A stretch of 44,252 nucleotides of DNA from Chloroflexota bacterium. Lineage in GTDB: Bacteria > Chloroflexota > Limnocylindria > Limnocylindrales > CSP1-4. Shown here piece after piece: positions 25,028 through 33,425 of the stretch. Location: assembly GCA_021783095.1 (NCBI GenBank), contig JAJXUG010000031.1, forward strand, positions 1 to 44,252, read 5' to 3'. Position 1 is the first letter of the stretch. Every line of letters starts with the position of its first letter. The notes under the pieces were generated by a model. It searched no databases. It was not told the origin of the DNA and saw nothing but the letters and a program-made list of their open reading frames with translations. A program made the position numbers and the translations under genes.

Positions 25028-25935
25028 CGGCGCTGCGCATCGCATGGCGAGTCGGCCGCATCGAGCTGGCGATGGTCCTCGCCTCGGGCATCGTCCTCGC
25101 ATCCGGATCTGTGCTGTGGGCCCTCGTGCTCAACAGCGCAAATCCAGGCTGCATCGACGTGGGCTCAGGAACCGGCTGCTTCGACCGGGCGTTCCTCGGC
25201 CTGGCCTCATACTCGGCCGGATTCGAACTCGCGAACCGGCTCTACCCGGGGCTCGCCGGGGCGCTGCTCGGGGTGATTGTCGTCGGCCGCGAGATTGAAG
25301 TCGGCACCGCGCAATTCTCCTGGAGCGTGGCGCTGTCGCGTCCGCGCTGGCTGATCGAGCGGGGGGTCGCCACTGCGCTCCCATTCCTCGGGGTACTGGT
25401 GATCCTGTCCGTCACCAGCGTTGTCATCTGGTCTGCGGCACACCCCGGCGTACGGGCCGATGCATCCCTGCCAGGGTTCGGGACTCGGGGGCCAAGCGTT
25501 GTCGCGCGCGGAATAGCGAGCTACTGCATGGCGATCCTCATTGGAGCGGCGTTAGCCCGCGTGCTCCCCGCGTTCCTCGCTGCCGCGTTCGTCGCGTTGC
25601 CGATTGCCCTGCTCGGACTCGGGCTGGCAACGGTCGGGATCACTCCGGAGGCGCTCGACGTCCTGTCTCCGCCACGGGTTGTCGGAGAGCCTCTCGTGCT
25701 CGATGAGCGGTATCGAGCACCCGACGGATCCCTCGTCTCGTGGGAGGATGCGGTGGCGCTGGCGCCGCAGGGCGTCTCTGCAGACGAGTGGGCATATCAG
25801 CGCAGCGTCGCGGTGGGCATCCCGGGCACCCGGTACCCCGAGGTAGCGCTCCGAGAGCTGGCATGGATGGCGGGCCTCTCGGCCGCCTCTGCGGCGGGGG
25901 CGATGTGGCTTGTCAGTCGTCGCCGCCCTCACTAG
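25024..25935 (+). CDS. ABC-2-type membrane permease
   Basis: 303 residues with about six hydrophobic segments: VLASGIVLASGSVLWALVL near the N-terminus, LAGALLGVIVVG, ALPFLGVLVILSVTSVVIW, YCMAILIGAALARVLPAFLA, FVALPIALLGLGLATVG, and a final helix before SRRRPH. A large extracytoplasmic loop lies before the last helix. GTG start overlaps the ATPase stop (GTGA). Motif REIEVGTAQFSWSVALSRPRW between the second and third helices matches the coupling region of ABC-2 permeases that act with DrrA-type ATPases. It is the last gene of the operon. Confidence 0.88.
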   Translation: MTALRIAWRVGRIELAMVLASGIVLASGSVLWALVLNSANPGCIDVGSGTGCFDRAFLGLASYSAGFELANRLYPGLAGALLGVIVVGREIEVGTAQFSWSVALSRPRWLIERGVATALPFLGVLVILSVTSVVIWSAAHPGVRADASLPGFGTRGPSVVARGIASYCMAILIGAALARVLPAFLAAAFVALPIALLGLGLATVGITPEALDVLSPPRVVGEPLVLDERYRAPDGSLVSWEDAVALAPQGVSADEWAYQRSVAVGIPGTRYPEVALRELAWMAGLSAASAAGAMWLVSRRRPH

Positions 25936-26389
25936 CATGCAACCCCGTGCGGGCGCGGAATCCCCCGCTGAAGGGTTGAGGCTCCCCGAGACCCACACCT
26001 AAGCACCGGAGGGGTATTCCGAGTCGATCCGTGCCGAGAGTCCTCGGGCGCCTCATCAAATTCGCGCCCGACAGAGCCGCCAGGGCGGCTGGAGCGAGCC
26101 GCGCTGCCTCGCCGTCGGCGACAGCAGCCGGTGCTTTCCGGTCGCCTGCGCCGGCGCGCGGCCAACTTCGAACCCTACGCCGAGGGCCCCGCTTCCGGGG
26201 GACCGCTCAACTGAATCTGCGACCCGGCCGCTTCCTGGCCCTGCGCTGAAGCCCCGACACCCCGCATCGCCGGTGCATTCCGCTTCCGGGGCGACACGTT
26301 TGCCTCGGTCATCCCGCCCGCGCAAGCCACCTCTCGCAGCCGATCACCGCGCAGGTCAGCATTCTTGAACGGACGCTAAGGTCGCTGGT

Positions 26390-26417
26390 GGCGGTTTGAC
26401 TCCTCTCGCCCCGACCA
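26390..26417 (+). other. tRNA 3'-end fragment (candidate attachment site)
   Basis: The sequence folds as a tRNA T-arm plus acceptor 3' strand. The T-stem is GGCGG (26390-26394) with CCTCT (26402-26406), with a TTTGACT loop between. CGCCCCG (acceptor strand), A as discriminator base and CCA follow. No anticodon arm or 5' half is present upstream, so it is not a functional tRNA. The 23 bp at 26397-26419 are identical to 40272-40294 at the recombinase 3' end. Confidence 0.72.
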
Positions 26418-26666
26418 TAATCACCTCTGAGGTCTATCTGGTGCTTGACGTGACGAGTGTCGAGCCAGGCGCGACTCTGCAGGTCCGCAACCTCGTGGTC
26501 CGCTAGGGTCTGCCTGGTCGCCATCCCTGACTCTAGGGCCCCCCGCCCTACGGCCCCGACACGTAGCCGGAGGCGTGGAACTCACGTATCCAAGTGCGGC
26601 TCCGGTCCCCTCTCTTGGCGGCGAAGGAACGTGGGGGTTGTGCCGGGTCGTGAGTCGAGCGCCACG

Positions 26667-26741
26667 CTCTGGACGCTCGCGGCCACGGCCACGCTCGACC
26701 GTGAGGGCCGCTTCCTCGACGCTGACGATGCGGCACTCGAG
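26667..26741 (+). pseudogene. PAS-like domain fragment
   Basis: Reads LWTLAATATLDREGRFLDAD then DAALE, a PAS N-terminal style segment. It aligns without gaps to the minus strand of 42807-42881 (LRTLAATAMLNFEGHLLDAA then DAALE). No full gene surrounds either copy. Confidence 0.45.
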
Positions 26742-26930
26742 TTCGTTGCATGTATCGCGGGCGAATCGAGGCGCGGGCACCTCTTGGGTGCCGTCGGCCT
26801 GCGATTCTGGGGGACGGCGGGGCCACTTGGCACTACATCGACTTGAGAACCGTGGCTAGTGTCCGAACCCACATCTCCGGACCGGCCCGTCGGACGACTA
26901 GCCGGCTCGAAGTCACGAAGGGGGGACGCC

Positions 26931-27707
26931 ATGACGCGCACCGTCGGGACCCGCGCAGCAACCGCCGCTGTCTCGGCTGTTCTCATGCTCGGATCGCTTG
27001 GGGGAGGGTCGGTGGTCGCCGCCGACAAGGCTGCATGGGTTCCGGGAACCGAATCCATGCCTCCCGCACCGACGGGAGCGCAGGCCGACCGCCTCGCCGC
27101 CTTGTACAACGTCAAGCCCGTCAACGAGATGGCCGGCGACGTCACCGTTGCAGTCGTGTCCCACGTCGTCTGGGCGAAGGTGGCTGCAGATGAGGAGTGG
27201 GGTGCCTTCTACGGCAACGCCTGGCAGACGCAGGCCGAGGCGCGAATGGAGTCGGCCGACGACGCGCTGTATCTGCAGTTCGGAATCGACTTCCAGCGAT
27301 ACGCGTTCTACGCCTGGGACTCCGGCCCTGACACGTCACGGCCGATCTGCGGATCGGGAGGGCTGCTCGAGGAGATGATGAATGAGATCGGCGGGCCGGG
27401 TTCCGCCGACGTCATTACCGCATTCACGAACAATGCGAGCTCAGGGTCGGCCGGGTGCGCATCCGGGAACCACACGATCGTCAAGCTGCACGGCAGCACC
27501 ACCGCGCAGCGCGAGTACAACGTTTGGGCGACGGCTCGACACGAGTACAGCCACCAGTTCGGTGCCCCCGATCGTTATCCGGATCCGAACAACCTCCACA
27601 CGAACGACATCATGGAGGATCACTACAACTACCCGAACCTGTGGTGCACACAGCCGGGCTACAACGACTGGGGCATCGTCAACTCACATCGCACCAAGTA
27701 CGACTGA
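26931..27707 (+). CDS. Secreted metzincin-like zinc metalloprotease
   Basis: 258 residues with ATG 26931 preceded by GGGGGG. Signal peptide MTRTVGTRAATAAVSAVLML to about residue 31. The zinc site is HEYSH (204-208) extended as HEYSHQFGAPD, so the two His and Asp214 would bind zinc as in snapalysin-type (M7) metzincins, with Glu205 as catalytic base. Met228 in NDIMEDHYN is a candidate Met-turn. Cys140, 176 and 239 may form disulfides. It would cut proteins outside the cell. It is followed in the same direction by a foldase-like protein and a lipoprotein. Confidence 0.85.
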   Translation: MTRTVGTRAATAAVSAVLMLGSLGGGSVVAADKAAWVPGTESMPPAPTGAQADRLAALYNVKPVNEMAGDVTVAVVSHVVWAKVAADEEWGAFYGNAWQTQAEARMESADDALYLQFGIDFQRYAFYAWDSGPDTSRPICGSGGLLEEMMNEIGGPGSADVITAFTNNASSGSAGCASGNHTIVKLHGSTTAQREYNVWATARHEYSHQFGAPDRYPDPNNLHTNDIMEDHYNYPNLWCTQPGYNDWGIVNSHRTKYD

Positions 27708-27741
27708 CAGGACGAAGCCGGAAGCGCCGCTGGGCTCACCG

Positions 27742-28422
27742 ATGCCCCGCTTCGCTCGCCTCCTTGGCCTCAGGACGCTCCTCGCCGGTCTCGGACTCAT
27801 CGCTGGCGTCTTCGCCATTGCCATCGTTGCAGGCAGCCATACGCCGCATCCAGATCCCGGCGTGGCCGCGCTTGTGGATGGCGCCCCGATTTCGTTGGTG
27901 TCGGTGACGGAGTATCGGGCGGTCTTCACCGACCCTGGCGGCTCCGTTCGAGTCGCCGACGACAAGGTACTGCTGTCCCTGATCAACCAGGAGATCATCT
28001 CGCGGGAGGCTCGGCGACTGGGGATCCGGGTCGATGTCGCCGAGGTGGACGCCGCGGTCGATCAGTGGCGAAGCCTCGGCATCTCACCCTCCTCACTCGA
28101 TGCTTCGGGCGGCATGGACGGGCTTCGCGAGCGGTTCGAACGGTTCTTCGAGCTTAGGCAGGTGAAGGCGAGCGTAGTCGGTCCGGTCAAGATCCCAGAC
28201 GAACAAGTCCGAGCCGCATATCTGGCGGACCTCAACGTCCACGGAATAGCTTTCGAGGACGCCGCCGCCGTGCTGAGGCAACGCTTGACTTCCGCGGAGA
28301 TTGATCGTCGCTGGGCTGCCTGGCTGGCCTCGCGGCGAGCATGCGCTCGGATCGACATCCTCGTACCGACACTCGGCGTGGCCAGCTCAACGCCCCAACC
28401 CGACTGTCTCATTGGGGGCTGA
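27742..28422 (+). CDS. Membrane-anchored SurA-N-like chaperone domain protein
   Basis: 226 residues. One N-terminal membrane helix (LLAGLGLIAGVFAIAIVAGS), then a segment of the SurA/PrsA N-terminal chaperone type: VAALVDGAPISLVSVTEYRA, LLSLINQEIISREARRLGIR, VDVAEVDAAVDQWRSLGIS, and LRERFERFFELRQVKASVVG with KIPDEQVRAAYLADL. The PPIase (rotamase) domain that normally follows is missing; only a short C-terminal helical part remains. ATG 27742 fits, without a strong ribosome site. It lies 34 bp after the metalloprotease and its stop is one base before the next start, so it may help that protease fold. Confidence 0.78.
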   Translation: MPRFARLLGLRTLLAGLGLIAGVFAIAIVAGSHTPHPDPGVAALVDGAPISLVSVTEYRAVFTDPGGSVRVADDKVLLSLINQEIISREARRLGIRVDVAEVDAAVDQWRSLGISPSSLDASGGMDGLRERFERFFELRQVKASVVGPVKIPDEQVRAAYLADLNVHGIAFEDAAAVLRQRLTSAEIDRRWAAWLASRRACARIDILVPTLGVASSTPQPDCLIGG

Positions 28423-28423
28423 C

Positions 28424-28849
28424 ATGTTCGAAAGAAGTCTGTGGCGCCTGATCCTCCCCTTGAGCATTGCCGCGTTCGCTCTCCTGTTCGCGGCCTGTGG
28501 TCCGAATCCTGGGGGCACATTCACGAACGGCTCCGAGGCCATTCCCGCGCCCGGATACTTCCACGTCGAAGGCGACCCGAAGGTCGCTGGACAGACGATG
28601 GTGTTGAGATATGCGGGGTCTGACGGCGCCCCCTCCCAGATCAGTGACACGATCGAGCGGGGACAACCTGTCGTCATCGACCGCACTGACCTACCCGGTC
28701 CCCACACCCTTCTCGTGAACGGTACTGCGTGCCGAGGGTCCTTTGAAGTCCGGGCCGACATGGAGACGGATCTGGTCGTTCACCTGACGTCGGAGGCATG
28801 CGACACGTCTGTTCTCCGCACCCACATTCCAGGAGGGTTCACTCACTGA
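28424..28849 (+). CDS. Small lipoprotein of unknown function
   Basis: 141 residues starting with ATG 28424, one base after the stop of the foldase gene. Hydrophobic segment with lipobox FAAC (Cys25), then a beta-sandwich-like domain (GYFHVEGDPKVAGQTMVLRY, LPGPHTLLVNGTACRGSFEV, LVVHLTSEAC). The two Cys in the mature part could pair. No family recognised. It ends the operon with the protease and foldase. Confidence 0.75.
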   Translation: MFERSLWRLILPLSIAAFALLFAACGPNPGGTFTNGSEAIPAPGYFHVEGDPKVAGQTMVLRYAGSDGAPSQISDTIERGQPVVIDRTDLPGPHTLLVNGTACRGSFEVRADMETDLVVHLTSEACDTSVLRTHIPGGFTH

Positions 28850-28966
28850 TACCCACCGGCGACTCGTCGTGGTGGGATTGGGTGTATTGGCCCGCCTCGA
28901 CCTGCCCCAGAACGCCAGATACATCTCTGTCCCTGGGTTGCCCGGGAAAGGCTTGCGAGGCGTGAA

Positions 28967-30523
28967 CTACCTTCGCTGAAGGCAGTCATCAGCGTGCCAT
29001 CCGTCCCGCATGGTTCGCGCGGGAACCAGCCGGATCCGCTCGACGCTGAAGTCGGTATGGGAGGGGCAATCCCTCTCGCCCCGACCATTTACGAGTATTC
29101 CCAGCTCCGCCGGCAGCGCCGCCGCAAGGCCGTGCCGCACCGCGTGGGCGCTGAGGTGGACGGTCGCCTCCCGGATCCCCAGGACCTCGATCCGGTCGAA
29201 CAGCGCGCTCGCCAGCAGCCGGCGCCCGGTGCCCCCGTCGGCCTTCCGCCAGGTCTCCGGCAGCTCCTTGACATAGCGGACGGCGACGTCGGCCGGGACG
29301 GCCTCCGCGGGCTTGGGGTGCTCCGCAGCCAACTGCTCGCGGTCGAGTGCGGCCATCGTCCGCTCCAGGGCCGCGGCGTCGCGGTCGCGCAGGTAGCGGG
29401 CCGTCGCGCGCCCGCGCTCGCGCTCGATCCGATCGATCGCCGAGCGGAGGTGTGCAGGCTCGGCCCGGCCCAGCTCGCCGACCACGCCCGCGACCGCGCC
29501 GGCGCCCAGCGAGGCCTCGGCGAGGAGCCCCTCGACGACCTGCTCGTACAGCTCGCGTCGGTACGCGTGCCCCGGTGACCGGCCTCGACCGCGGTGCTCG
29601 GGGCGGGCGGCCGTGAACGGCGCGCACGCCTCGCGGTGGCGGTAGTAGCCGGTGTCGCCGGTGAGGCGCTTTCCCCACGCGGCGCAGTGGAGCATGTCCA
29701 GGGCGTAGGGCCGGCGGGGGTCCGCCGGGCGGCCCGTCCTCGTCGCCCGCCGGGCCCGGGCCGCCTGCGCGGCCTCCCAGAGCGCGGACGGGACGACCGG
29801 CGGCCAGTTCGCCGGCCCGCCGTCGCGCAGCCGCCCGGCGTACAGGGGCGAGGTGAGGATGCCCCGGACCGTGAACAGCGGCAGCCACGCCGCCTCGGCG
29901 ACGGCGCGGTCGGGCACCCCCGCGGCCGCGAGCTCGAACACCCGGGCGACGACCGCGGCGCGCTCGGGGTCGGGCTCGAGGAGCTTCCCAGCGTTGCGCC
30001 GGAAGCCGAACGGCGGGCGGCCGCCCGGGTCGCGCTCCCTCGCCCGCTTGGAGGCGTACCCTTCCCGGATCCGCCGCGACAGGCGGCGGCTGTAGCGCTC
30101 GGCGTCCTTGGCCTCGTCGACGAGCTGGTCCCAGTGGCGCTCGGACGACGAGAGGATCTCCTCGTCGCAGAAGTACACGGGCACGCCCGCGGGGTGGAGC
30201 GTGTCCTCGAGCAGCTCGAGCGTCCGGCGCAGGTTGCGCTGCCAGCGCGAGACGTAGCCGACGAGGAGCACGTCGAACTCGCCGCGCTGCGCCGCGCCGA
30301 GCATGTCCGCCATCTCGGGGGAGCGGTACACCGTGCGGCCGGAGCTGGCGGCCCGCCAGGCGAGCCCGGAGTCGACCAGGCCGAGCCTCGCGATCGCGCG
30401 GTCCTGGAACTCGGCCTGGGCCTCGGGGCCGTATCGGTCGTACTGGCCGGGCGTGCTCTCGCGGACCCAGCGGGCGGCGCGGGCGCCGGCGAGCTCCTCG
30501 ACCGTCGCGGGCAGGCGCCTCAT
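28967..30523 (-). CDS. Large serine recombinase with degenerate zinc ribbon
   Basis: 518 residues. Resolvase domain with Arg21 and nucleophile Ser23 in WVRESTPGQYD, the arginine motif GYVSRWQRN, and the helix-E-type linker SRRLSRRIREGYASKR. The recombinase domain contains PPFGFRRNAG and ILTSPLYAGRL. The zinc ribbon is LHCAAWGKRLTGDTGYYRHR then EAC: the second Cys of CxxC is Trp, so metal binding is impaired. C-terminal helices lead to LPETWRKADGG and FDRIEVLGIREATVHL. After residue 478 the frame reads through a tRNA-3'-end-like core (29070-29088) and adds about 39 residues of flank. Start overlaps the upstream small ORF (ATGA). Confidence 0.88.
   Translation of the reverse strand: MRRLPATVEELAGARAARWVRESTPGQYDRYGPEAQAEFQDRAIARLGLVDSGLAWRAASSGRTVYRSPEMADMLGAAQRGEFDVLLVGYVSRWQRNLRRTLELLEDTLHPAGVPVYFCDEEILSSSERHWDQLVDEAKDAERYSRRLSRRIREGYASKRARERDPGGRPPFGFRRNAGKLLEPDPERAAVVARVFELAAAGVPDRAVAEAAWLPLFTVRGILTSPLYAGRLRDGGPANWPPVVPSALWEAAQAARARRATRTGRPADPRRPYALDMLHCAAWGKRLTGDTGYYRHREACAPFTAARPEHRGRGRSPGHAYRRELYEQVVEGLLAEASLGAGAVAGVVGELGRAEPAHLRSAIDRIERERGRATARYLRDRDAAALERTMAALDREQLAAEHPKPAEAVPADVAVRYVKELPETWRKADGGTGRRLLASALFDRIEVLGIREATVHLSAHAVRHGLAAALPAELGILVNGRGERDCPSHTDFSVERIRLVPARTMRDGWHADDCLQRR
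29059..29088 (+). other. tRNA 3'-end-like core at recombinase 3' end
   Basis: On the plus strand CCCTCTCGCCCCGACCA matches a T-stem 3' strand, acceptor 3' strand, discriminator A and CCA; a weak T-stem 5' strand with loop GGCAATC precedes it. On the minus strand it yields an ORF starting MVGARGIAPP, the known signature of false ORFs antisense to tRNA 3' ends. It lies where the recombinase homology ends. Confidence 0.65.
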
Positions 30524-30798
30524 ACGGGGTCGCCCCCGACGGCCCGGGGGCCGCGTCGACGATCGGCGCTGGCTCGCCGCTCGTTCGTCCAGCGGTCCCG
30601 GACGAGCTGCGCGAGGGCGGTGACGACGGGATCCACGGCGGGATTGTCTCGCACCTTCCCGCTGTCGGCCAGCGCTGCGCGGTCGGGGCGGACGAGTATG
30701 AGCCGAAGGGCCGCCTCGCTAGGAGGATCGCCGGGCCGCGCCGGGCGGCGGGCCCCGCCCGGCGCAGGCGCGGATTCGGGAACCCGGTAGGGGTGTCG
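30520..30798 (-). CDS. Small accessory ORF coupled to recombinase
   Basis: About 92 residues from GTG 30798 (start uncertain). The C-terminal part is protein-like: PSEAALRLILVRPDRAALAD, VDPVVTALAQLVRDRWTNER and basic RRRGPRAVGG. The last codons overlap the recombinase start as ATGA, which is strong evidence that it is translated and coupled. Small basic partners upstream of serine recombinases are common in such elements; this one is not recognised as a known family. No equivalent precedes the recombinase at 41749. Confidence 0.55.
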   Translation of the reverse strand, partial: RHPYRVPESAPAPGGARRPARPGDPPSEAALRLILVRPDRAALADSGKVRDNPAVDPVVTALAQLVRDRWTNERRASADRRRGPRAVGGDPV

Positions 30799-30932
30799 CA
30801 CTTCGGCCGCCCGCGCTCGCCACGAGCGGATCGGGTGTCGCGCCCCTCGTCGCGCCGCGGTCGCGACCCGGTCGCGGCTGTTCCTGCGCGGGGCGCCGGG
30901 GACGCGACGAGGGGCGCGCGGGCCCGCGGCGC

Positions 30933-31223
30933 TCACTCGGCGACGCCCGCGAGCATCGGGATCGCCCGCAGGACGCGGTCGTCGAGGGCCTCGAGCGCCG
31001 CCGGGTCGGACAGGTTCGCGGCCCAGAACCCCGTGACCAGACCATACTCGACCAGGCGCGCCAGCCGCCGCTGGGCGATGCGCCGGTGGCCGTACGCGAG
31101 CAGGCCCGCGAGCTCGGCCGTCACGACGTCGCCGTGGACGAGCCAGAGCAGCAGGCCCCGGTCGCGCTCGGGCAGCGCCGCCCAGGCCGCGATCCCGGGA
31201 CCCGGCCGGCGGGCCGCCGTCAC
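30933..31223 (-). pseudogene. Replication-relaxation-like winged-helix fragment
   Basis: 96 residues reading LPERDRGLLLWLVHGDVVTA, ELAGLLAYGHRRIAQRRLAR and LVEYGLVTGFWAAN, which resembles the N-terminal winged helix of replication-relaxation family proteins found on mobile elements. The sequence then changes character and stops, so the rest of the protein is missing. It lies upstream of the recombinase and its coupled small ORF, on the same strand, as expected for element cargo. Confidence 0.6.
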
Positions 31224-31498
31224 GGCGCGTCGGCCAGCGGGGCCGGCTCAGCAGGGCTGGGCGCGAGCAGGGGCGTCGGCATGGCCGGTGTCGACAACGT
31301 GGCTGATGGCCATGGCGGCAAGAACTCCGTTCGGCTCACGTGAGGATCCGGCTCGGAAGGGCGCCCGATTCGGACGATCAAGGGCCACCCCGGTTGAGGC
31401 TCGCTCAGGGCCGGCCCCCGCGCCGCTGGCGCCAGGCTCCGCAAAGAACGAGGTGAGCCGACACTACGCGTCGCCGGCCGCAAGGTCAACGTCAGTTG

Positions 31499-31516
31499 TG
31501 TACGTTTTCGTGTACA
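31499..31516 (+). promoter_or_regulatory. 18-bp palindrome related to 14312 and 42277 sites
   Basis: TGTACGTTTTCGTGTACA has TGTAC/GTACA arms. It shares GTACG, CGTGTAC and overall spacing with the 18-mers at 14312-14329 and 42277-42294, and lies 976 bp upstream of its recombinase, same orientation. The stretch between it and 31223 and up to 31916 holds no other gene I can support. Confidence 0.5.
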
Positions 31517-31916
31517 GACGAGCGCTCTCGGAGGCCGGCCGCTGTTCGGGATGTGCCGAAAGGACGAAGAACCGTCTCGGTCTGCCATCGATCAGAGCCC
31601 CCTCAGACACGGCCGCGGCTGGCGGAGGCGAGGGAGTTGGAGCGTCCGGCCGCCTGCCGCGCTCGACCTTCACGCGGTCGACGAACCACTTCCCGCTGTA
31701 GGTCGCGAGGTTGGGCACGTTCCCACGAAGGCCGCCGACAAGCGCCAACGCATGGTTGCCAGCGTGGTCTGCGGGAGGCAGAGAGGACTTGCGACCGCGG
31801 AAGAGCCGTTGAGAGAGGCGGAAGGACCCATTGACAAGCTGCGAAGGACGCTTACGCTCGTGTGGACGAGTCGGCGTTCATGTTGCCGCTCTCGGTAGCG
31901 CCTGGGGGGACGTTCG

Positions 31917-32777
31917 ATGCAACGGCGTCAGGGGTACTTGACCGCTGCGGCGGCGCTTCTTTTGCTTGGCGGCGTCGCAGTGCCGCAGGTCGCCAACCCA
32001 CCCAACGCTCTGGCCGCGGCCTACACGTACAACTGCGCCAACCCGATCGCATACGACCATCAGGAGCTGGTCTTTCGAGGTGCGGCCTCCGACTACCACG
32101 CAGTGATCGGCGACGCTACCGTCGAGAGCATCAGCCCCTGCTCGTCTCCGCCGGACGGGGGCTCGATATCAGCGATCCTACCGGCTAACTTGCAGAGGAG
32201 CGCCTCCCCATACGACATCGTCCAACTCGGTTGGGCTAGATGCATCATGCCGGCTGGACAGGTCTGTGGAGATTCATCGAGACCAATCCCGAACGACGGA
32301 CATGTGCACTTCGTGTACATCTGCTCGGACATATCGGGAGGAGTGCCTTGCGATGCGGATGGCTGGGCGTTGGCGCCCGTCATCGGCCATCGCTACCGTT
32401 TCCGGCTCGAGCACCTATCGACCGGCGTATGGAAGTACACCATCACAGACATCAACACAGGCGTGTCTCACACCGCTAGCATTCCAGCCGACTGGTCGCT
32501 CGGGGATGGTGCGTGGTGGGGCGGCGAGGCATACGACCCGAATTCGATGCTCGGTCCGGCGAACACAGGTACGCAGATCAGCATGTATTGGATGCAGTAC
32601 CTCCGGAACGCCACCGGAAACAACTGGCAAGTCGCTGAGCCCGTTACCATCAGCAAGTGCCAGATCGACCTCGTCACGCAGCTGTGCACGGGGTCGTGGC
32701 CCAGCTACTTCGGCAACACGGTGTACAGCCAGAACTACACGAATGACGCGATCAACTTGTGGACGAAGGCTCACTGA
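31917..32777 (+). CDS. Secreted protein of unknown function
   Basis: 286 residues with signal peptide (YLTAAAALLLLGGVAVPQVA). The mature protein is rich in Tyr, Trp, Asn and Cys and looks beta-rich: YTYNCANPIAYDHQELVF, a central RCIMPAGQVCGD and HVHFVYICSDISGG, then HRYRFRLEHLSTGVWKYTIT and WWGGEAYDPNSM, ending with NYTNDAINLWTKAH. Base composition is noticeably less GC-rich than in the flanking elements. I do not recognise the family; a carbohydrate-binding or neprosin-like fold is possible. GGGGGGAC before the ATG is a good ribosome site. Confidence 0.75.
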   Translation: MQRRQGYLTAAAALLLLGGVAVPQVANPPNALAAAYTYNCANPIAYDHQELVFRGAASDYHAVIGDATVESISPCSSPPDGGSISAILPANLQRSASPYDIVQLGWARCIMPAGQVCGDSSRPIPNDGHVHFVYICSDISGGVPCDADGWALAPVIGHRYRFRLEHLSTGVWKYTITDINTGVSHTASIPADWSLGDGAWWGGEAYDPNSMLGPANTGTQISMYWMQYLRNATGNNWQVAEPVTISKCQIDLVTQLCTGSWPSYFGNTVYSQNYTNDAINLWTKAH

Positions 32778-32804
32778 GTCGTGCGTCCAGTAGCGGAGAT
32801 GGCC

Positions 32805-33125
32805 ATGAGACGGATCCGAACGCGCCTGATCCTGTTGATGCTTGGTGCAGCCGTGGCATTGCTCGCGACCTCGACAGTCGCGGCTTCAGCGCAGCGTGCG
32901 ACTTCCACGGCATCCCAACAGTCGCCTGCGACTATGGCCCAACCACCCGCCAAGGACACGACCGTTCAGCCCGCCTCGGGCGTGACAAGGACAGTCGCGG
33001 CCGGCGGTACCTACACGGGGCCGCACTTCCACCAGGCGCAAGTTGGGTCTGCGGGTGCGCAAGGGCCCGGGGTCTCCGGCAGTTCGGATGCGGTCTGCCC
33101 GAACCAGGAGCCGTGCGGTCCGTAG
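32805..33125 (+). CDS. Small secreted protein
   Basis: 106 residues from ATG 32805, which has GGAG seven bases upstream. Signal peptide LILLMLGAAVALLATSTVAA then a Gln/Ser/Thr/Ala-rich low-complexity stretch and a C-terminus with two Cys (SDAVCPNQEPCGP). It begins 28 bp after the secreted protein at 31917 and is followed by a strong hairpin, so the two may form one transcript. Function unknown. Confidence 0.65.
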   Translation: MRRIRTRLILLMLGAAVALLATSTVAASAQRATSTASQQSPATMAQPPAKDTTVQPASGVTRTVAAGGTYTGPHFHQAQVGSAGAQGPGVSGSSDAVCPNQEPCGP

Positions 33126-33156
33126 ACTCCGGGGTCTGAACGTCCACGTAAGCATG

Positions 33157-33192
33157 ATCGCCCAGGCCTCGAGCCTGGGCGATTTGCTTTGC
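33157..33192 (+). terminator. Rho-independent terminator-like hairpin
   Basis: ATCGCCCAGGC (33157-33167), loop CTCGA, then GCCTGGGCGAT (33173-33183): a perfect 11-bp stem with a 5-base loop, followed by TTGCTTTGCTTT, a broken T tract. It lies 32 bp after the small secreted gene and 72 bp before the next small gene. Confidence 0.8.
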
Positions 33193-33263
33193 TTTCGTCT
33201 GCCGTATTGCGGGTTCGTGGACGCAGGTGTCTGGCAAGAAGCCGAAGAAGTGAGGTTCAGGTC

Positions 33264-33425
33264 ATGGCCACGAGCAAGAAGGCCGCCAAAGCGGCGTCGA
33301 AGGTCTTTCGCGACGGGCGGTTCGGCAGGACCTCAAAGAGCGCGGCTGGGTCCGCCCTGTCGCAGAAGAACAAGTCGCGAAGGGCGAGTGACGCTCGATC
33401 CCCGGTTGCCCCTTCATCGGCGTAA
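33264..33425 (+). CDS. Small basic Lys/Ser/Ala-rich protein
   Basis: 53 residues from ATG 33264, with GAGG upstream: MATSKKAAKAASKVFRDGRF then GRTSKSAAGSALSQKNKSRR. Short proteins of this MATSKKAA...SAAxSALSQ type occur widely in bacteria with no known role; the lysine-rich make-up suggests nucleic-acid or stress association. The longer frame to 33189 runs through the terminator and is rejected. A monocistronic gene is likely. Confidence 0.7.
   Translation: MATSKKAAKAASKVFRDGRFGRTSKSAAGSALSQKNKSRRASDARSPVAPSSA

Larger units (their letters stand above)
25936..26930. other. ~1-kb gene-poor region with mobile-element relics
   Basis: No complete gene is supported. The region holds a tRNA 3'-end fragment (26390-26417) and a 75-bp PAS-like coding fragment (26667-26741) that recurs inverted at 42807-42881. 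The remaining open frames are short and overlapping. The metalloprotease promoter is expected just upstream of 26931. Confidence 0.6.

Noticed and set aside
26390..26417. A functional tRNA gene
   Set aside because: Only the T-arm and acceptor 3' strand are present; there is no D-arm, anticodon arm or 5' acceptor strand upstream.
28850..28890. Terminator after the lipoprotein at 28424
   Set aside because: CCCACC and GGTGGG can pair around a long loop, but the stem is short and no T tract follows.
28843..29088. ORF beginning MVGARGIAPP
   Set aside because: This is the familiar false ORF antisense to a tRNA 3' end; it is useful as a signature, not as a gene.
29594..30790. 398-residue plus-strand open frame
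   Set aside because: Antisense to the recombinase at 28967-30523; no domain seen.
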